Shown: one piece after another, positions 49,901 through 59,022 of the stretch
Layout of the letters: the number at the start of each line of letters is the position of its first letter
How positions within the stretch are numbered: position 1 is the stretch's first letter
NCBI RefSeq assembly: GCF_900119695.1
Contig: NZ_LT632547.1
Location: 1,518,893 to 1,582,892 of the forward strand
DNA from: Actinomyces urinae
Lineage (GTDB): Bacteria > Actinomycetota > Actinomycetes > Actinomycetales > Actinomycetaceae
Reading direction: 5' to 3'
DNA length: 64,000 nucleotides
Notes under the pieces: generated by a model
The model's database searches: none
Seen by the model: the letters and a program-made list of their open reading frames with translations, nothing else
Told to the model about the DNA's origin: nothing
Translations under genes and position numbers: made by a program

Positions 49901-51473
49901 GAGCGCCAAGGACGTCACCTGGACCGTTCCGATTCCGTTCCCCACCGAGGTTCGCGAAAACCCGGATCTAGCCCCTGGTGAGACAAGGGTTGTCCAGGAA
50001 GGTGAGAACGGCGAGAAGACCTACACGGCTAAGTTCACCGCTCAGGGTGACAAGGCCGAGGTGGCCGAGGCAGAAACCACCAAGGCACCGAAGCCGCGTA
50101 TCATTGAATACGGTCCGCGCTTGGGTACTGACGAGTTAGTAACCAAGACGGAGAAGCCGATTCCGTTCGAAACAGAGGTTGTCTTTGACAGCACTTTGGA
50201 AGAGGGGCAGCAAGTTGTTGACCAGAAGGGCGAGCTAGGTACCGAGGTCACCACTTCTACGCAGAAACTTGTGGACGGCAAGCCTGATGGCGACCCGATT
50301 GTAACGACCGAGCGCACCAAGGAGCCGGTCAAGCAGATCATCCGCGTTGGCACCAAGACCACTGGTACTAAGACCTCTGAATACGAGGTAGACGTGCCAT
50401 TCGAGACAGAGATCATCTTCGATGACACGATGGAAGCCGGCACGCAGGAAACCGTGCAGGAAGGCAAGCTCGGTAAGGACAAGGTAACCACCACCGACAC
50501 CATTGAAAACTCGCAGGTTGTGGATACCAAGACCGAACGTGAGCGGGTGACAGATCCGGTCAACAAGATCATCAAGGTTGGCACTAAGGGCGAGCCTGCT
50601 TCCACTAAGGTGGAGTGGACGGAAAAGACTCCGTTCGAAGTCGAGGTGCGAGTCAACCCTGAACTGAAGCCTGGTGAAACCAAGGTTATTCAGGAAGGCA
50701 AGCCGGGCGAGATCAAGCATACCGTTACGGTGAATGTTGAAAACGGGGAGGTTTCTAAGGAGGATTCCTCCGAGAAGATCAGTGATCCGGTCAAGCAGAT
50801 TGTCGAGGTTGGTCCTTCCAAGACTCAGACTACGTTGACGGATAAGCACACGGAAAAGACCCCGTACGAAACGGTGATTGAGTACGACCCGAACCTCGAA
50901 GTTGGCAAGATCGTTGAGGACCAGCCAGGTTCCTACGGTGAGAAGGAAATCACCAAGACCTGGCAGCTCGAGAATGGCGAGCCGGTAGGCGATCCGGAAA
51001 CATCCGAGAAGGTCATAAAGGATCCGACAACACGCAAACTGCGCGTTGGCACCAAGTGCCTGTGCGTAGATCCGACGGAGCCGACGGATCCCACCGAACC
51101 TGCCGAGCCGACGGATCCAACGCAGCCGACGGATCCAACGGAGCCAACGGACCCGACTGATCCGACGCAGCCGACCGAGCCGACGGATCCCACGGATCCG
51201 ACGCAACCGACGGACCCGACGGACCCAACTGACCCGTCCGAACCGACGCAGCCAAGCGAGACAACGCCGGGCACGACGGCGGGTACGATGCCAAGCGACA
51301 AGGTGACCACTCCAAGCACTGAAGGCAGCAAGTCTGCTGAGTCGGGCGCTCAGAGCGGTTCTTCACTGGCTCGCACCGGTGTTAGCGTCGGGGGCTCGCT
51401 AGCGGCAGCCGCTGCGCTGCTACTGGCCGGTGCTGGCTTCACCACAATGCGCAGGCGTAACTCCCAGCGCTAA
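46929..51473 (+). CDS. LARTG-anchored surface protein with G5-type repeats
   Basis: The 1514-residue protein has a signal peptide (basic GVKRPLR then LVTLSAVALIGSTLG, cleavage near EAAAA) and about 400 residues of unknown globular sequence. From ~405 to ~930 follow Ig/Rib-like beta modules, recognisable by repeated PGDxxEVPVxVTYxDGS-type segments. Six G5-type domains occupy ~930-1377. A Pro/Thr/Asp/Glu-rich wall-spanning region precedes LARTG (1480-1484), a hydrophobic helix and RRR. G5 domains often bind N-acetylglucosamine glycans or zinc and mediate adhesion. It lies 342 bp after the first giant protein and shares its sorting motif. Confidence 0.9.
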   Translation: MSHPTTGVKRPLRSSLVTLSAVALIGSTLGVAPSFIAPQEAAAATVSGGIRDKSGAVEKDAQQASDLPAGSCVVESAEPEGSQAGFTWNTLEPSPTSADQKAWGLSLAFDSSKDRTFADWSFTNSGLLAAVLNAGSVPSADIGQTFLGDPVTAKADENLEITAARLQRNLNLLSELSEQKVKQYAEATADNPVRYAWHGQYTKDNPDGLRATQGPNAIVTAVVNPWPSENIECNPITVSWESFEKHVIVPGEETKVGKINIPAVQNGGTDDSMSRMIVEAYDGTGQFIGTTDAEASGGTQNLRIDDNGDIYFTWPEYRGTDLADDKNVHFAVLAKPRTVDQLQAAVENNNFGIGNAFESANSLTRYNTPNVIDSKAFSLDDTEYHNPQYDKTDASIISGVDSETGPLATQLQKVVFTQTPDLIKELAKKKPEGGFEATVELDEKYIYEGWTVEMDDDYNVTVTAPENPKPGTFARPKITVEYSNGSTDVLELLVVVDPNHTQVTDLVRPGLSKGRLNEEITAQVGTKSIMKGHRPVPPAKFEIDPATVPDGWTVNVDETGTVTAVADDTVPPGSIITPMVKATYPDQTTDEIEVQFQAIVDIKVPDYNTVTGQPSANVSLTPEIPERGLSGNTTDEAPVRYTFEDGTTQTTLTSKDGKTWTVFVDENTGEITTTIPKDAVEGDLLNVPVLAHYEKDFKPQPVVGTVVVIKGDLKASYDVQVTGPNEAVDHHVDGAPDGSTFSFGYTDGKPVLEQTTENGWKYTIDPKTGVVSSTPPANSKPGDKNTVSVKVNAPDGMTTEVPVTTVVKLTNSWESNPVVPPKTVYPNGTVTSPLTLEKPESISVAKENPYEIAPLPDHITPTGDTNEYGNPTYTLKTDNGDWIVSLDDKGNVISTAPKTAEPGDQIEVPVTVTYEDGSKDITSAVINVVDVPEREIPFKVEYKYDDTVPAGTYKVETEGKPGAETLSADGTWTRIVDPVNEVVVVGTKPAESAKDVTWTVPIPFPTEVRENPDLAPGETRVVQEGENGEKTYTAKFTAQGDKAEVAEAETTKAPKPRIIEYGPRLGTDELVTKTEKPIPFETEVVFDSTLEEGQQVVDQKGELGTEVTTSTQKLVDGKPDGDPIVTTERTKEPVKQIIRVGTKTTGTKTSEYEVDVPFETEIIFDDTMEAGTQETVQEGKLGKDKVTTTDTIENSQVVDTKTERERVTDPVNKIIKVGTKGEPASTKVEWTEKTPFEVEVRVNPELKPGETKVIQEGKPGEIKHTVTVNVENGEVSKEDSSEKISDPVKQIVEVGPSKTQTTLTDKHTEKTPYETVIEYDPNLEVGKIVEDQPGSYGEKEITKTWQLENGEPVGDPETSEKVIKDPTTRKLRVGTKCLCVDPTEPTDPTEPAEPTDPTQPTDPTEPTDPTDPTQPTEPTDPTDPTQPTDPTDPTDPSEPTQPSETTPGTTAGTMPSDKVTTPSTEGSKSAESGAQSGSSLARTGVSVGGSLAAAAALLLAGAGFTTMRRRNSQR
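49725..51055 (+). repeat. Six G5-type domain repeats
   Basis: Units begin near 49725, 49925, 50155, 50385, 50620 and 50855. Each follows the pattern PFE(T/V)E....D..L..G......Q.G..G........(E/D).V..(I/V)VG(T/P), typical of G5 domains. They are diverged, with the third and fourth most alike. Confidence 0.8.
51066..51262 (+). repeat. Short Pro-Thr-Asp repeat of the wall-spanning region
   Basis: About thirty copies of a 6- to 9-base pattern encode alternating D-P-T, E-P-T and Q-P-T triplets. Such microsatellite-like coding repeats vary in number and set the distance of the exposed part from the wall. Confidence 0.85.
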
Positions 51474-51522
51474 ATGAGCAATAGCGGAGCCTTCGGGCGT
51501 TAACCGCTAACTCAAACCAAAT

Positions 51523-51560
51523 ATGGCGGGAATACAGAATCTGTATTCCCGCCATTTTTT
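51523..51560 (+). terminator. Rho-independent terminator
   Basis: atggcgggaatacag (51523-51537) and ctgtattcccgccat (51541-51555) form a perfect 15-bp stem with loop aat, and six T end it (51555-51560). Confidence 0.93.
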
Positions 51561-51836
51561 ATTGCGCTCGATCCCTTCCTCGGCCGGCCTCATGTATACC
51601 AACGCAAGAATTTGCACCCCGTTGCGCGTCCGTTATTGAAATGTTTACTTAAATCAGTGAGTGCAATATCGCAAATAAATGGGACCTGCGCTCCAGTAGT
51701 TGCCGTAGCAGCCAAGAAAGCTTTGCTCAATTTGTTTTTAACGGCCAAAAGTTTAATTTATGGAATAAAAATTGTGCATACTAATACTCCCTTTAAATCG
51801 AAATGCAAAATCTGAACACATCACGAAAGGGAGTAA
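51561..51836 (+). other. AT-rich leader of the nucleotidase gene with a pairing over its ribosome site
   Basis: A 276-bp AT-rich region. A tactaa -10-like hexamer lies at 51779-51784. actcccttt (51786-51794) is exactly complementary to aaagggagt (51826-51834), which contains the ribosome site of the next gene. The 67-codon open frame at 51612 has no ribosome site and is not called. Confidence 0.55.
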
Positions 51837-53846
51837 ATGAAGAGAATCGCAATCGTTGCGGCGCTTCCTCTGGTCCTCGGACTAATGAGCGTGCCCGCAT
51901 ACGCTGAAGGTGGAGTTACCGATATTGATGACCTCACCCTCCTAGCTACTACTGACATTCACGGCACCCTAGTGGACCATGACTACTTCACCGGCCAACC
52001 CTTTGGGGCTTCTAAACCCCAAAATGCTCGCGGTATGGATCGCCTCTCAACGGCAATCCAGAGCGTTCGTGAAGAAAAAGGTAAGGACGCCGTGCTTCTT
52101 CTGGACAACGGTGACGCTGCGCAGGGCTCCTCAATCGAAACTGTGTACCACGCGAACCGGACAGATAGCACTGTGGATCCGATGGCTAGTGTTTTCAACT
52201 ACTTGAAATACGATGCGGTGGGTGCCGGTAACCACGAATTCAACTACGGCCTTGAAGCCCTAGACCAATACATTAAGAGTCTTGACATGCCCTTCCTAGC
52301 AGCTAACGTTAACGTGCGTGAAGCTGGGCAACCCGCATACAAGCAGTACACCATCGTCAACAAGAAAACTGCGGACGGTCATGACGTGAAAATTGGTGTA
52401 ATCGGAGTTGTAACTCCGGGCGTGCCTGGATGGGATGGGACGAAAGTGGCCTCCCTCGACTTCCGCGACACCGTGCAAGCTTTACAAGAGGTGGTGCCAA
52501 AAGTTAAGGAAGCCGGCGCTGACGTAGTTGTGGTGGTCGCACATACGGGTGAAGACCCTACCGATTACAAATGGGACTCTGCCGATCTGCAAGAAAACGC
52601 GGCCCGTTCAATCGCGCAGAACGTGCGCGGTATTGACGTGCTCGTAGCAGGCCACTCACATGTGACTAACCTAGAACAGAAGTACTACACCAATCCGGAC
52701 GGACGCGAAGTGCTCCTAACCCAGCCGGGATATCACGCGCGTTTCCTCTCCCAAGTCAATATTCCGCTCGTCCTTAAAGACGGCAAAGTAGTTGTGGAGT
52801 GGGATGCAAACAAGCCAACAGTTACGGCTCTTGCAGCGCCTGACTACCAACCGGACCCCCAGATTGAGCAGGTTATTGCGCCCTGGTTTGAACAAACTAA
52901 ACAGTGGGTCGCAACGGTGGTTGCACAGTCGAGTGAAGAAATGAAGTCTGAAACTTCCCCGTGGGAAGACACCCCAATCCTTGACTTCATCAACAAAGTG
53001 CAGGTAGATGAACTCGCTCGCGCCCTCAAAGGCACTGAATATGAGAACTTGCCAATTGTTGCCGAGGTTTCCCCGTTCTCACGCACAGCAGTATTTGCAA
53101 AGGGAGACGTGACCATCGCAGACATGGCGTCTATTTACGTTTACGACAACACGCTATTTGGTATCAAAATCAACGGCGAACAGCTGAAAGACTACTTGGA
53201 GTGGTCCGCGCGCTACTACACCCAGCAAGAAGAAGGAGCTGAGATTTCTGACTGGCCCGCAGTCCTAAACGCCCAGTATGAGGGCATGACTCGCGGTCTG
53301 CCAGACTACACGTACGACGTGCTCTCGGGGGTCAACTACCATATCGACATCTCCAAGCCGGTTGGGCAACGAATCGACCTACTCACCATGCCGGATGGCT
53401 CTCCAATCCAGCCGACCGACGAGTTCGTTCTTGCCCTCAACAATTACCGTCAGTCCGGAGGGTCTTCGTATCCGCATGTGAAGACCGCGCCGATTGTCTA
53501 CGACGAGCAGAAAGCTATCCGCGATCTGATGATCGAGTGGGCGCAGGAACACGGAACCATTAACCCGGCTGAGTTCTTCGTGAAGAACTGGTCGGTTTCG
53601 ACTTCCGCCGCAGTGGTAGAAACGCCAGAGCCGAGTCAAACTGAAACTGAGCCGACCACGGAGCAGACTCAACCTAAACCCACTCCAACGGTCACGGCTA
53701 GTCAGGTAGTAAACCCGAGCGAATCCAAAGGCGTAAACAAGCCGCTGCCTAAGACGGGTTCGAGTGATGTGCTGGCCCTCGGAGGCGCGGCACTTGCCTT
53801 GCTGCTTGCAGGTGCAGTTCTGGTTGGTAGGCGCTCTAACGCGTAG
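51837..53846 (+). CDS. LPKTG-anchored CpdB-like 2',3'-cyclic-nucleotide 2'-phosphodiesterase / 3'-nucleotidase
   Basis: The 669-residue protein has a signal peptide ending AYA (residue 23), an N-terminal metallophosphoesterase domain with TDIHG (D40, H42), DNGD (90-93), GNHE (131-134) and AGHSH, and a C-terminal 5'-nucleotidase domain (~350-600). TDIHGTLVDHDYF and the C-terminal NNYRQSGG are CpdB-like. It should release nucleosides from cyclic nucleotides and 3'-nucleotides outside the cell. A Pro/Thr/Gln-rich linker leads to LPKTG (637-641), a hydrophobic helix and RR. Such anchored enzymes scavenge nucleotides and can act on signalling nucleotides such as cyclic dinucleotides. The ATG follows aaagggag. 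Confidence 0.9.
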   Translation: MKRIAIVAALPLVLGLMSVPAYAEGGVTDIDDLTLLATTDIHGTLVDHDYFTGQPFGASKPQNARGMDRLSTAIQSVREEKGKDAVLLLDNGDAAQGSSIETVYHANRTDSTVDPMASVFNYLKYDAVGAGNHEFNYGLEALDQYIKSLDMPFLAANVNVREAGQPAYKQYTIVNKKTADGHDVKIGVIGVVTPGVPGWDGTKVASLDFRDTVQALQEVVPKVKEAGADVVVVVAHTGEDPTDYKWDSADLQENAARSIAQNVRGIDVLVAGHSHVTNLEQKYYTNPDGREVLLTQPGYHARFLSQVNIPLVLKDGKVVVEWDANKPTVTALAAPDYQPDPQIEQVIAPWFEQTKQWVATVVAQSSEEMKSETSPWEDTPILDFINKVQVDELARALKGTEYENLPIVAEVSPFSRTAVFAKGDVTIADMASIYVYDNTLFGIKINGEQLKDYLEWSARYYTQQEEGAEISDWPAVLNAQYEGMTRGLPDYTYDVLSGVNYHIDISKPVGQRIDLLTMPDGSPIQPTDEFVLALNNYRQSGGSSYPHVKTAPIVYDEQKAIRDLMIEWAQEHGTINPAEFFVKNWSVSTSAAVVETPEPSQTETEPTTEQTQPKPTPTVTASQVVNPSESKGVNKPLPKTGSSDVLALGGAALALLLAGAVLVGRRSNA

Positions 53847-53870
53847 CTAAACTGCCGCAAGTGCAATAAC

Positions 53871-53906
53871 AGTTGAGGTCGGAAGCGTTTGCTTCCGACC
53901 TCAACT
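53871..53906. terminator. Bidirectional terminator between convergent genes
   Basis: agttgaggtcggaagc (53871-53886) and gcttccgacctcaact (53891-53906) form a perfect 16-bp stem with loop gttt. It ends 1 bp before the ung coding end and 25 bp after the nucleotidase stop, so it may serve both. Confidence 0.75.
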
Positions 53907-53907
53907 A

Positions 53908-54588
53908 TCAAGCTCTCGTCAAATCCCAGTTCACGGGCGTAGCGCCCATCTGGATCAGCTGCTCATTTGCCCTCGAAAATGGTCTGGACCCGAAGAAACC
54001 TCGGCGGGCTGACAGGGGAGAGGGGTGTGCAGATTCAATCACCGGCGTGTTCCCCAGCAGGGGCTTTACCGACCTCGCGTCCCGGCCCCACAAGATAGCC
54101 ACCAACGGCTGGTCGCGAGCTACCAGAGCGCGGATAGCGGCCTCCGTGACGGCCTCCCAGCCCCGACCCCTGTGCGAACCCGGGGCGCCCGGACGGACAG
54201 TGAGCACACGATTCATGAGGCACACGCCTTCGCGCGCCCACGGGGTTAAATCTCCCAACGTCGGCACCGGCACGCCCAAATCCTCATGCAACTCGTTGAA
54301 AATATTTACCAACGAGCGCGGCGGAGCCACCCCTGGGCGTACCGAAAAAGACAAACCCATCGCATGCCCCGGCGTGGGATAGGGGTCCTGCCCAATAATG
54401 AGCACCTTCACGTCCTCAAACGGGTACGTGAACGCCCGCAACACGTCCGTTCCCGCCGGCAGGTAGCCGTTGCCCAGGCGGTTCTCCTCACGCAGCATGT
54501 TGCCAAGCCGGTGAATCTCCGGCTCCAGTGGGCCCAAAGCCTGGGCCCACCCCTCGTCAATCAAATTAGATAAAGGCAAAGCAGTCAC
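53908..54588 (-). CDS. ung: Uracil-DNA glycosylase
   Basis: The 226-residue family-1 UNG has [11 protein letters not shown] (catalytic D68, H75), the uracil-pocket region [21 protein letters not shown], and the [18 protein letters not shown] leucine/serine loop. It removes uracil from DNA in base excision repair. Length and motifs are normal. Confidence 0.95.
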   Translation of the reverse strand: MTALPLSNLIDEGWAQALGPLEPEIHRLGNMLREENRLGNGYLPAGTDVLRAFTYPFEDVKVLIIGQDPYPTPGHAMGLSFSVRPGVAPPRSLVNIFNELHEDLGVPVPTLGDLTPWAREGVCLMNRVLTVRPGAPGSHRGRGWEAVTEAAIRALVARDQPLVAILWGRDARSVKPLLGNTPVIESAHPSPLSARRGFFGSRPFSRANEQLIQMGATPVNWDLTRA

Positions 54589-54677
54589 GCCCTCATCCTA
54601 CGCGGCAACGCGGCACCCAATCAGCCAATATCGGCGTGGATCAGCAGATGAAAGTAGAAAACCGGTACGCTGAAACC

Positions 54678-55271
54678 GTGAGTTTGCATCAATATCCTGA
54701 AGACGAATTCGATCAGGCAGGCGCCGAAGGCCCAGTAGGCCTGTTCCGCGAGAAGCCATCGCGCTGGAAAACCGTGCTGCCCTTCCTGCTCGTCCTAATC
54801 ATCGTCCCTGTGCTCGCATGGGGTGCCGTGTCATTCATCACCAGTCGCAGTGACAATCAAACGGCTGAAACGCAGCCCACCACAGCCACAACGCAGACGC
54901 CCACCGAAACCACGGAAGCGCCCACAGGGGCCGAGGCCACCACGGAAGCTACCACGCAAAAGCCAACAGAAGAGCCAACCGAGACCGAACCGACAGTCTC
55001 TAAAGACGTCGCCATTCAAATCCTCAACGGCACGCGGGTCAATGGTCTAGCTGCCGAGGCTGTGGGCAAGCTGCAGACGGACGGCTACCAGTACGTGAGT
55101 GCTTCCAACGCTTCGGGCTGGCTCACTGAAGCCACCACCATCTACTACGCGCCCGGAACGCGCGCCGGAGCTGAAGCGATTGGTGAAATCCTCGGCATCA
55201 GCAACTTCTCAGAGAACAGCACGGATCTGGGTAACTCTGACTACGTGGTAGTTCTAAAGGGCGATTACTAA
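54678..55271 (+). CDS. Membrane protein with LytR C-terminal domain
   Basis: The start is judged to be GTG 54678 (SLHQYPEDEFD follows, the usual opening of this family); the frame is open back to 54636, where GTG and ATG 54648 are alternatives. The 197-residue product has one membrane helix (PFLLVLIIVPVLAWGAVSFI), a Thr/Pro/Glu-rich extracytoplasmic linker and a LytR_C domain (from KDVAIQILNGTRVNGLA). It lacks the LCP enzymatic domain. LytR_C is attached to wall polymer transferases in other proteins; this stand-alone form is common in actinobacteria and of unknown function. Confidence 0.82.
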   Translation: MSLHQYPEDEFDQAGAEGPVGLFREKPSRWKTVLPFLLVLIIVPVLAWGAVSFITSRSDNQTAETQPTTATTQTPTETTEAPTGAEATTEATTQKPTEEPTETEPTVSKDVAIQILNGTRVNGLAAEAVGKLQTDGYQYVSASNASGWLTEATTIYYAPGTRAGAEAIGEILGISNFSENSTDLGNSDYVVVLKGDY

Positions 55272-55339
55272 AAACTTCTCGTAACTCCCCGCGTCGTGCG
55301 AGGTCTACATGGCGTGGGAGTGTAGATACAAACTCGCAA

Positions 55340-55376
55340 AGGCGGCCAGACTTGAGTCTGGCCGCCTCAACTTTTT
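55340..55376 (+). terminator. Rho-independent terminator
   Basis: aggcggccagact (55340-55352) and agtctggccgcct (55355-55367) are complements around two bases, and five T follow at 55372-55376. Confidence 0.88.
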
Positions 55377-55395
55377 GAGCTATTAGCTGACTCGT

Positions 55396-55422
55396 CTTGC
55401 ACTCTGCTCGTTAGAGTGCCAA
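55396..55422 (+). promoter_or_regulatory. CIRCE element 1 (HrcA operator)
   Basis: cttgcactc-N9-gagtgccaa has the CIRCE layout of two inverted 9-mers with a 9-base spacer. HrcA binds it and represses the chaperonin gene until heat shock. Confidence 0.88.
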
Positions 55423-55430
55423 AATACTTA

Positions 55431-55457
55431 TTAGCACTCACAAGCATTGAGTGATAA
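55431..55457 (+). promoter_or_regulatory. CIRCE element 2 (HrcA operator)
   Basis: ttagcactc-N9-gagtgataa is a near-consensus CIRCE 8 bp after the first. The two flank the expected promoter region. Confidence 0.9.
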
Positions 55458-55476
55458 AGCAAGGGTTACCGGGTGA

Positions 55477-57186
<1,710 letters not shown>

Positions 57187-57202
57187 ACCAGCAATAGGCT
57201 AG

Positions 57203-57231
57203 CTGTGGGCGCGGGTTTCCCGCGCCCACAG
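57203..57231 (+). terminator. Terminator of groEL
   Basis: ctgtgggcgcggg (57203-57215) and cccgcgcccacag (57219-57231) form a perfect 13-bp stem with loop ttt. The minus strand could also use it for the WXG100 gene. Confidence 0.75.
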
Positions 57232-57303
57232 TCATACCCACCCTTATTCATCGTCCCTTAATCTCCAGCAGGGAAGGTGCGAATCCGGGTGGGTTTTGTT
57301 TAT

Positions 57304-57594
57304 CTACCTTGCGAATAGGGCGGCCGCGCCGGCCTCGGCATCGGAATACGTACTTGCTGCTGCGGCAAGCTGAACCCCAATCTCGTCCAGAGACTGCTCC
57401 ACAATCACCTGCGTTGAACGCCAACTTTGCGCCGCCGCCTCAAACTGGGCTGACGCCGCGCCAGACCAAGACCCCTGCAGCGCATCCAAGTGCCCCATCA
57501 TTGCCTGCACCTGAGCGCGAATCGTTTCCGCGCTTGCACGCACCATTGCTGAAGCCTGCGCCACCTGCGCTGGATCCACATGAAAAACCGTCAT
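57304..57594 (-). CDS. WXG100 (Esx) family protein, orphan
   Basis: The second ATG (57594) has aagga at the proper distance, whereas the first (57600) sits directly on it, so the product is 96 residues. It has the WXG100 features: two helices joined by a WSG turn near the middle and a C-terminal YxxxE secretion signal (YSDAE). Such proteins leave the cell through type VII/ESX systems. No EccC ATPase, EccB/D/E or partner Esx gene is in the window, so it must use machinery elsewhere. Confidence 0.88.
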   Translation of the reverse strand: MTVFHVDPAQVAQASAMVRASAETIRAQVQAMMGHLDALQGSWSGAASAQFEAAAQSWRSTQVIVEQSLDEIGVQLAAAASTYSDAEAGAAALFAR

Positions 57595-57750
57595 CGCCAT
57601 TCCTTTCTTTTCAACCGGCCATGCAACGCCATCGTCGCAGGGCGCTGGAAAAGAACGCGCGCCGCGCCGCTTTAGGTGTGGGCAGGCGAAGGTCTAGCCG
57701 GGGTGTGGAAGGAGCCGCGCACAAGGAACGGGGTGCGTAGCGGATATGGG

Positions 57751-58950
57751 CTACTGATCTTGATCTGAAAGGCGCTGGCGAAGCCGACTTATGTCCTCGC
57801 GTTTTTCCTGAATACGCTCGCGGAGCTTGCCTGCGTCCGAGGCCGTCTTGTCGAGCCGCTCGCGCAAGCGGCTGGCATCCCCAGCGGTAAACGCGTCCTC
57901 GTGGACCTGCTCGGCCCGCGTGCGTGCAAGTCGAGCCAGCTCTTTCGCCGATAATCTGCGAACACTGCGCTGCGCGGGGCGGGTAATCACGTCCGGTTCA
58001 TCCTCCAGCGAGGAGGCCCCGTCATCTTCTAGCGACGATGCATCGTCTTGCTCAGGTCCTGCGGGGTCTTCCACCGGGGGAGCCGCTTCGGGAAGCTCCG
58101 CGCTGGTATCTTCCTCAAAATCGCTTTTGCGCCTAATGATCGGGTCATCTTTCGCCCCGATCTTCTTAATAATCATCGTGGAGGTCGTAGTGAGCGGGTC
58201 AAACTCCTGCTCGGGCTCGTCCTCAAAACGCGCACCTGGATCAGCCTTAGCGATCAACGCGTCCAGATTAGCCAGCTCGGCCTCAAGATTTTGCCTTGCA
58301 GAACCCTCCCACGCTGCTCCTCCCGGCGACAAATAAATCTGCGGACGAGAAAGCATGGAGCTCACAAAGCGGCGCCTTGCGTTCCAAAACTGCAGGTCTG
58401 ACAGATTAGGGAACTCCTGGCGAAGCAGGCCGCGATACTGCTTGTACTCTTGCGGGGTTGCGGACAGATCACGCTGCGTTGCATCAAGTAATGCAGTCGC
58501 ATCCACGTCCTGGGCAGGCGCGCGGTGAGTCACCACCACCCGGATCAGCTCACAAACTCGCTTACAAACCGCGGGCGAAAAACCAAGCCGCGTCAAAGAA
58601 TCCGAGATCCGGTGCGAACACGACGCCTTAAACTCAGCCGAATCCGCAGTGTCAACCTTCACGGCTTCGGGCGGAACCAAACCCGCATACCAAACCGCAA
58701 TCTGTAGCAGCTCCGGGGTGTGAGCGGCGGCAGCCAGCTGGTCAAACGCGGCAATTACGCGGCTCAAATAAGCAGCATTATGATACGGGCGATCCGCGGC
58801 CTGCCAAACTGTGAGCAGACCGTGTACCTCTTCATCAATCACCGGCTGCGCTGGCTCAACGCCGCACGCGAGCACCGCGCTTACAAACGTGCGTGGAAGC
58901 CACTGCGGAACCGTCGCGCTGGCAGGCAAATCCTGACCTATTTCAGCCAC
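57751..58950 (-). CDS. Degenerate HD-hydrolase-like protein with acidic linker and coiled-coil tail
   Basis: I assign residues ~45-210 to the predicted HD-hydrolase family (COG4339 type) from RPYHNAAYLSRVI, IAVWYAGLV, VVVTHRAP, LLDATQRDL and RPQIYLSP in the family order. The metal-binding residues are mostly lost: the His after RxYHxxxH is Leu (position 62), and the HD pair is AG (89-90). His57 and Asp156 remain. Residues ~235-330 are acidic and low in complexity. Residues ~335-399 form a basic-acidic helix (ELARLARTRAEQ...RLRERLDK) that looks like a coiled coil. It may be a non-catalytic partner or scaffold. The start is GTG 58950. Confidence 0.7.
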   Translation of the reverse strand: MAEIGQDLPASATVPQWLPRTFVSAVLACGVEPAQPVIDEEVHGLLTVWQAADRPYHNAAYLSRVIAAFDQLAAAAHTPELLQIAVWYAGLVPPEAVKVDTADSAEFKASCSHRISDSLTRLGFSPAVCKRVCELIRVVVTHRAPAQDVDATALLDATQRDLSATPQEYKQYRGLLRQEFPNLSDLQFWNARRRFVSSMLSRPQIYLSPGGAAWEGSARQNLEAELANLDALIAKADPGARFEDEPEQEFDPLTTTSTMIIKKIGAKDDPIIRRKSDFEEDTSAELPEAAPPVEDPAGPEQDDASSLEDDGASSLEDEPDVITRPAQRSVRRLSAKELARLARTRAEQVHEDAFTAGDASRLRERLDKTASDAGKLRERIQEKREDISRLRQRLSDQDQ

Positions 58951-59022
58951 AGACCTATGCTAAGTCCATCGCGAGACATAGGCAAAGAAACTTCCTCGAA
59001 AACCAACCGTCCTCGCGCCCGG

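Noticed and set aside
51612-51815. 67-codon open frame ahead of the nucleotidase gene
   Set aside because: No ribosome site, AT-rich composition unlike the neighbouring genes, and it overlaps the likely promoter and leader.
57309-57740. 143-codon plus-strand frame opposite the WXG100 gene
   Set aside because: Its translation is Pro/Arg-rich and low in complexity and it is the shadow of a clear WXG100 protein.
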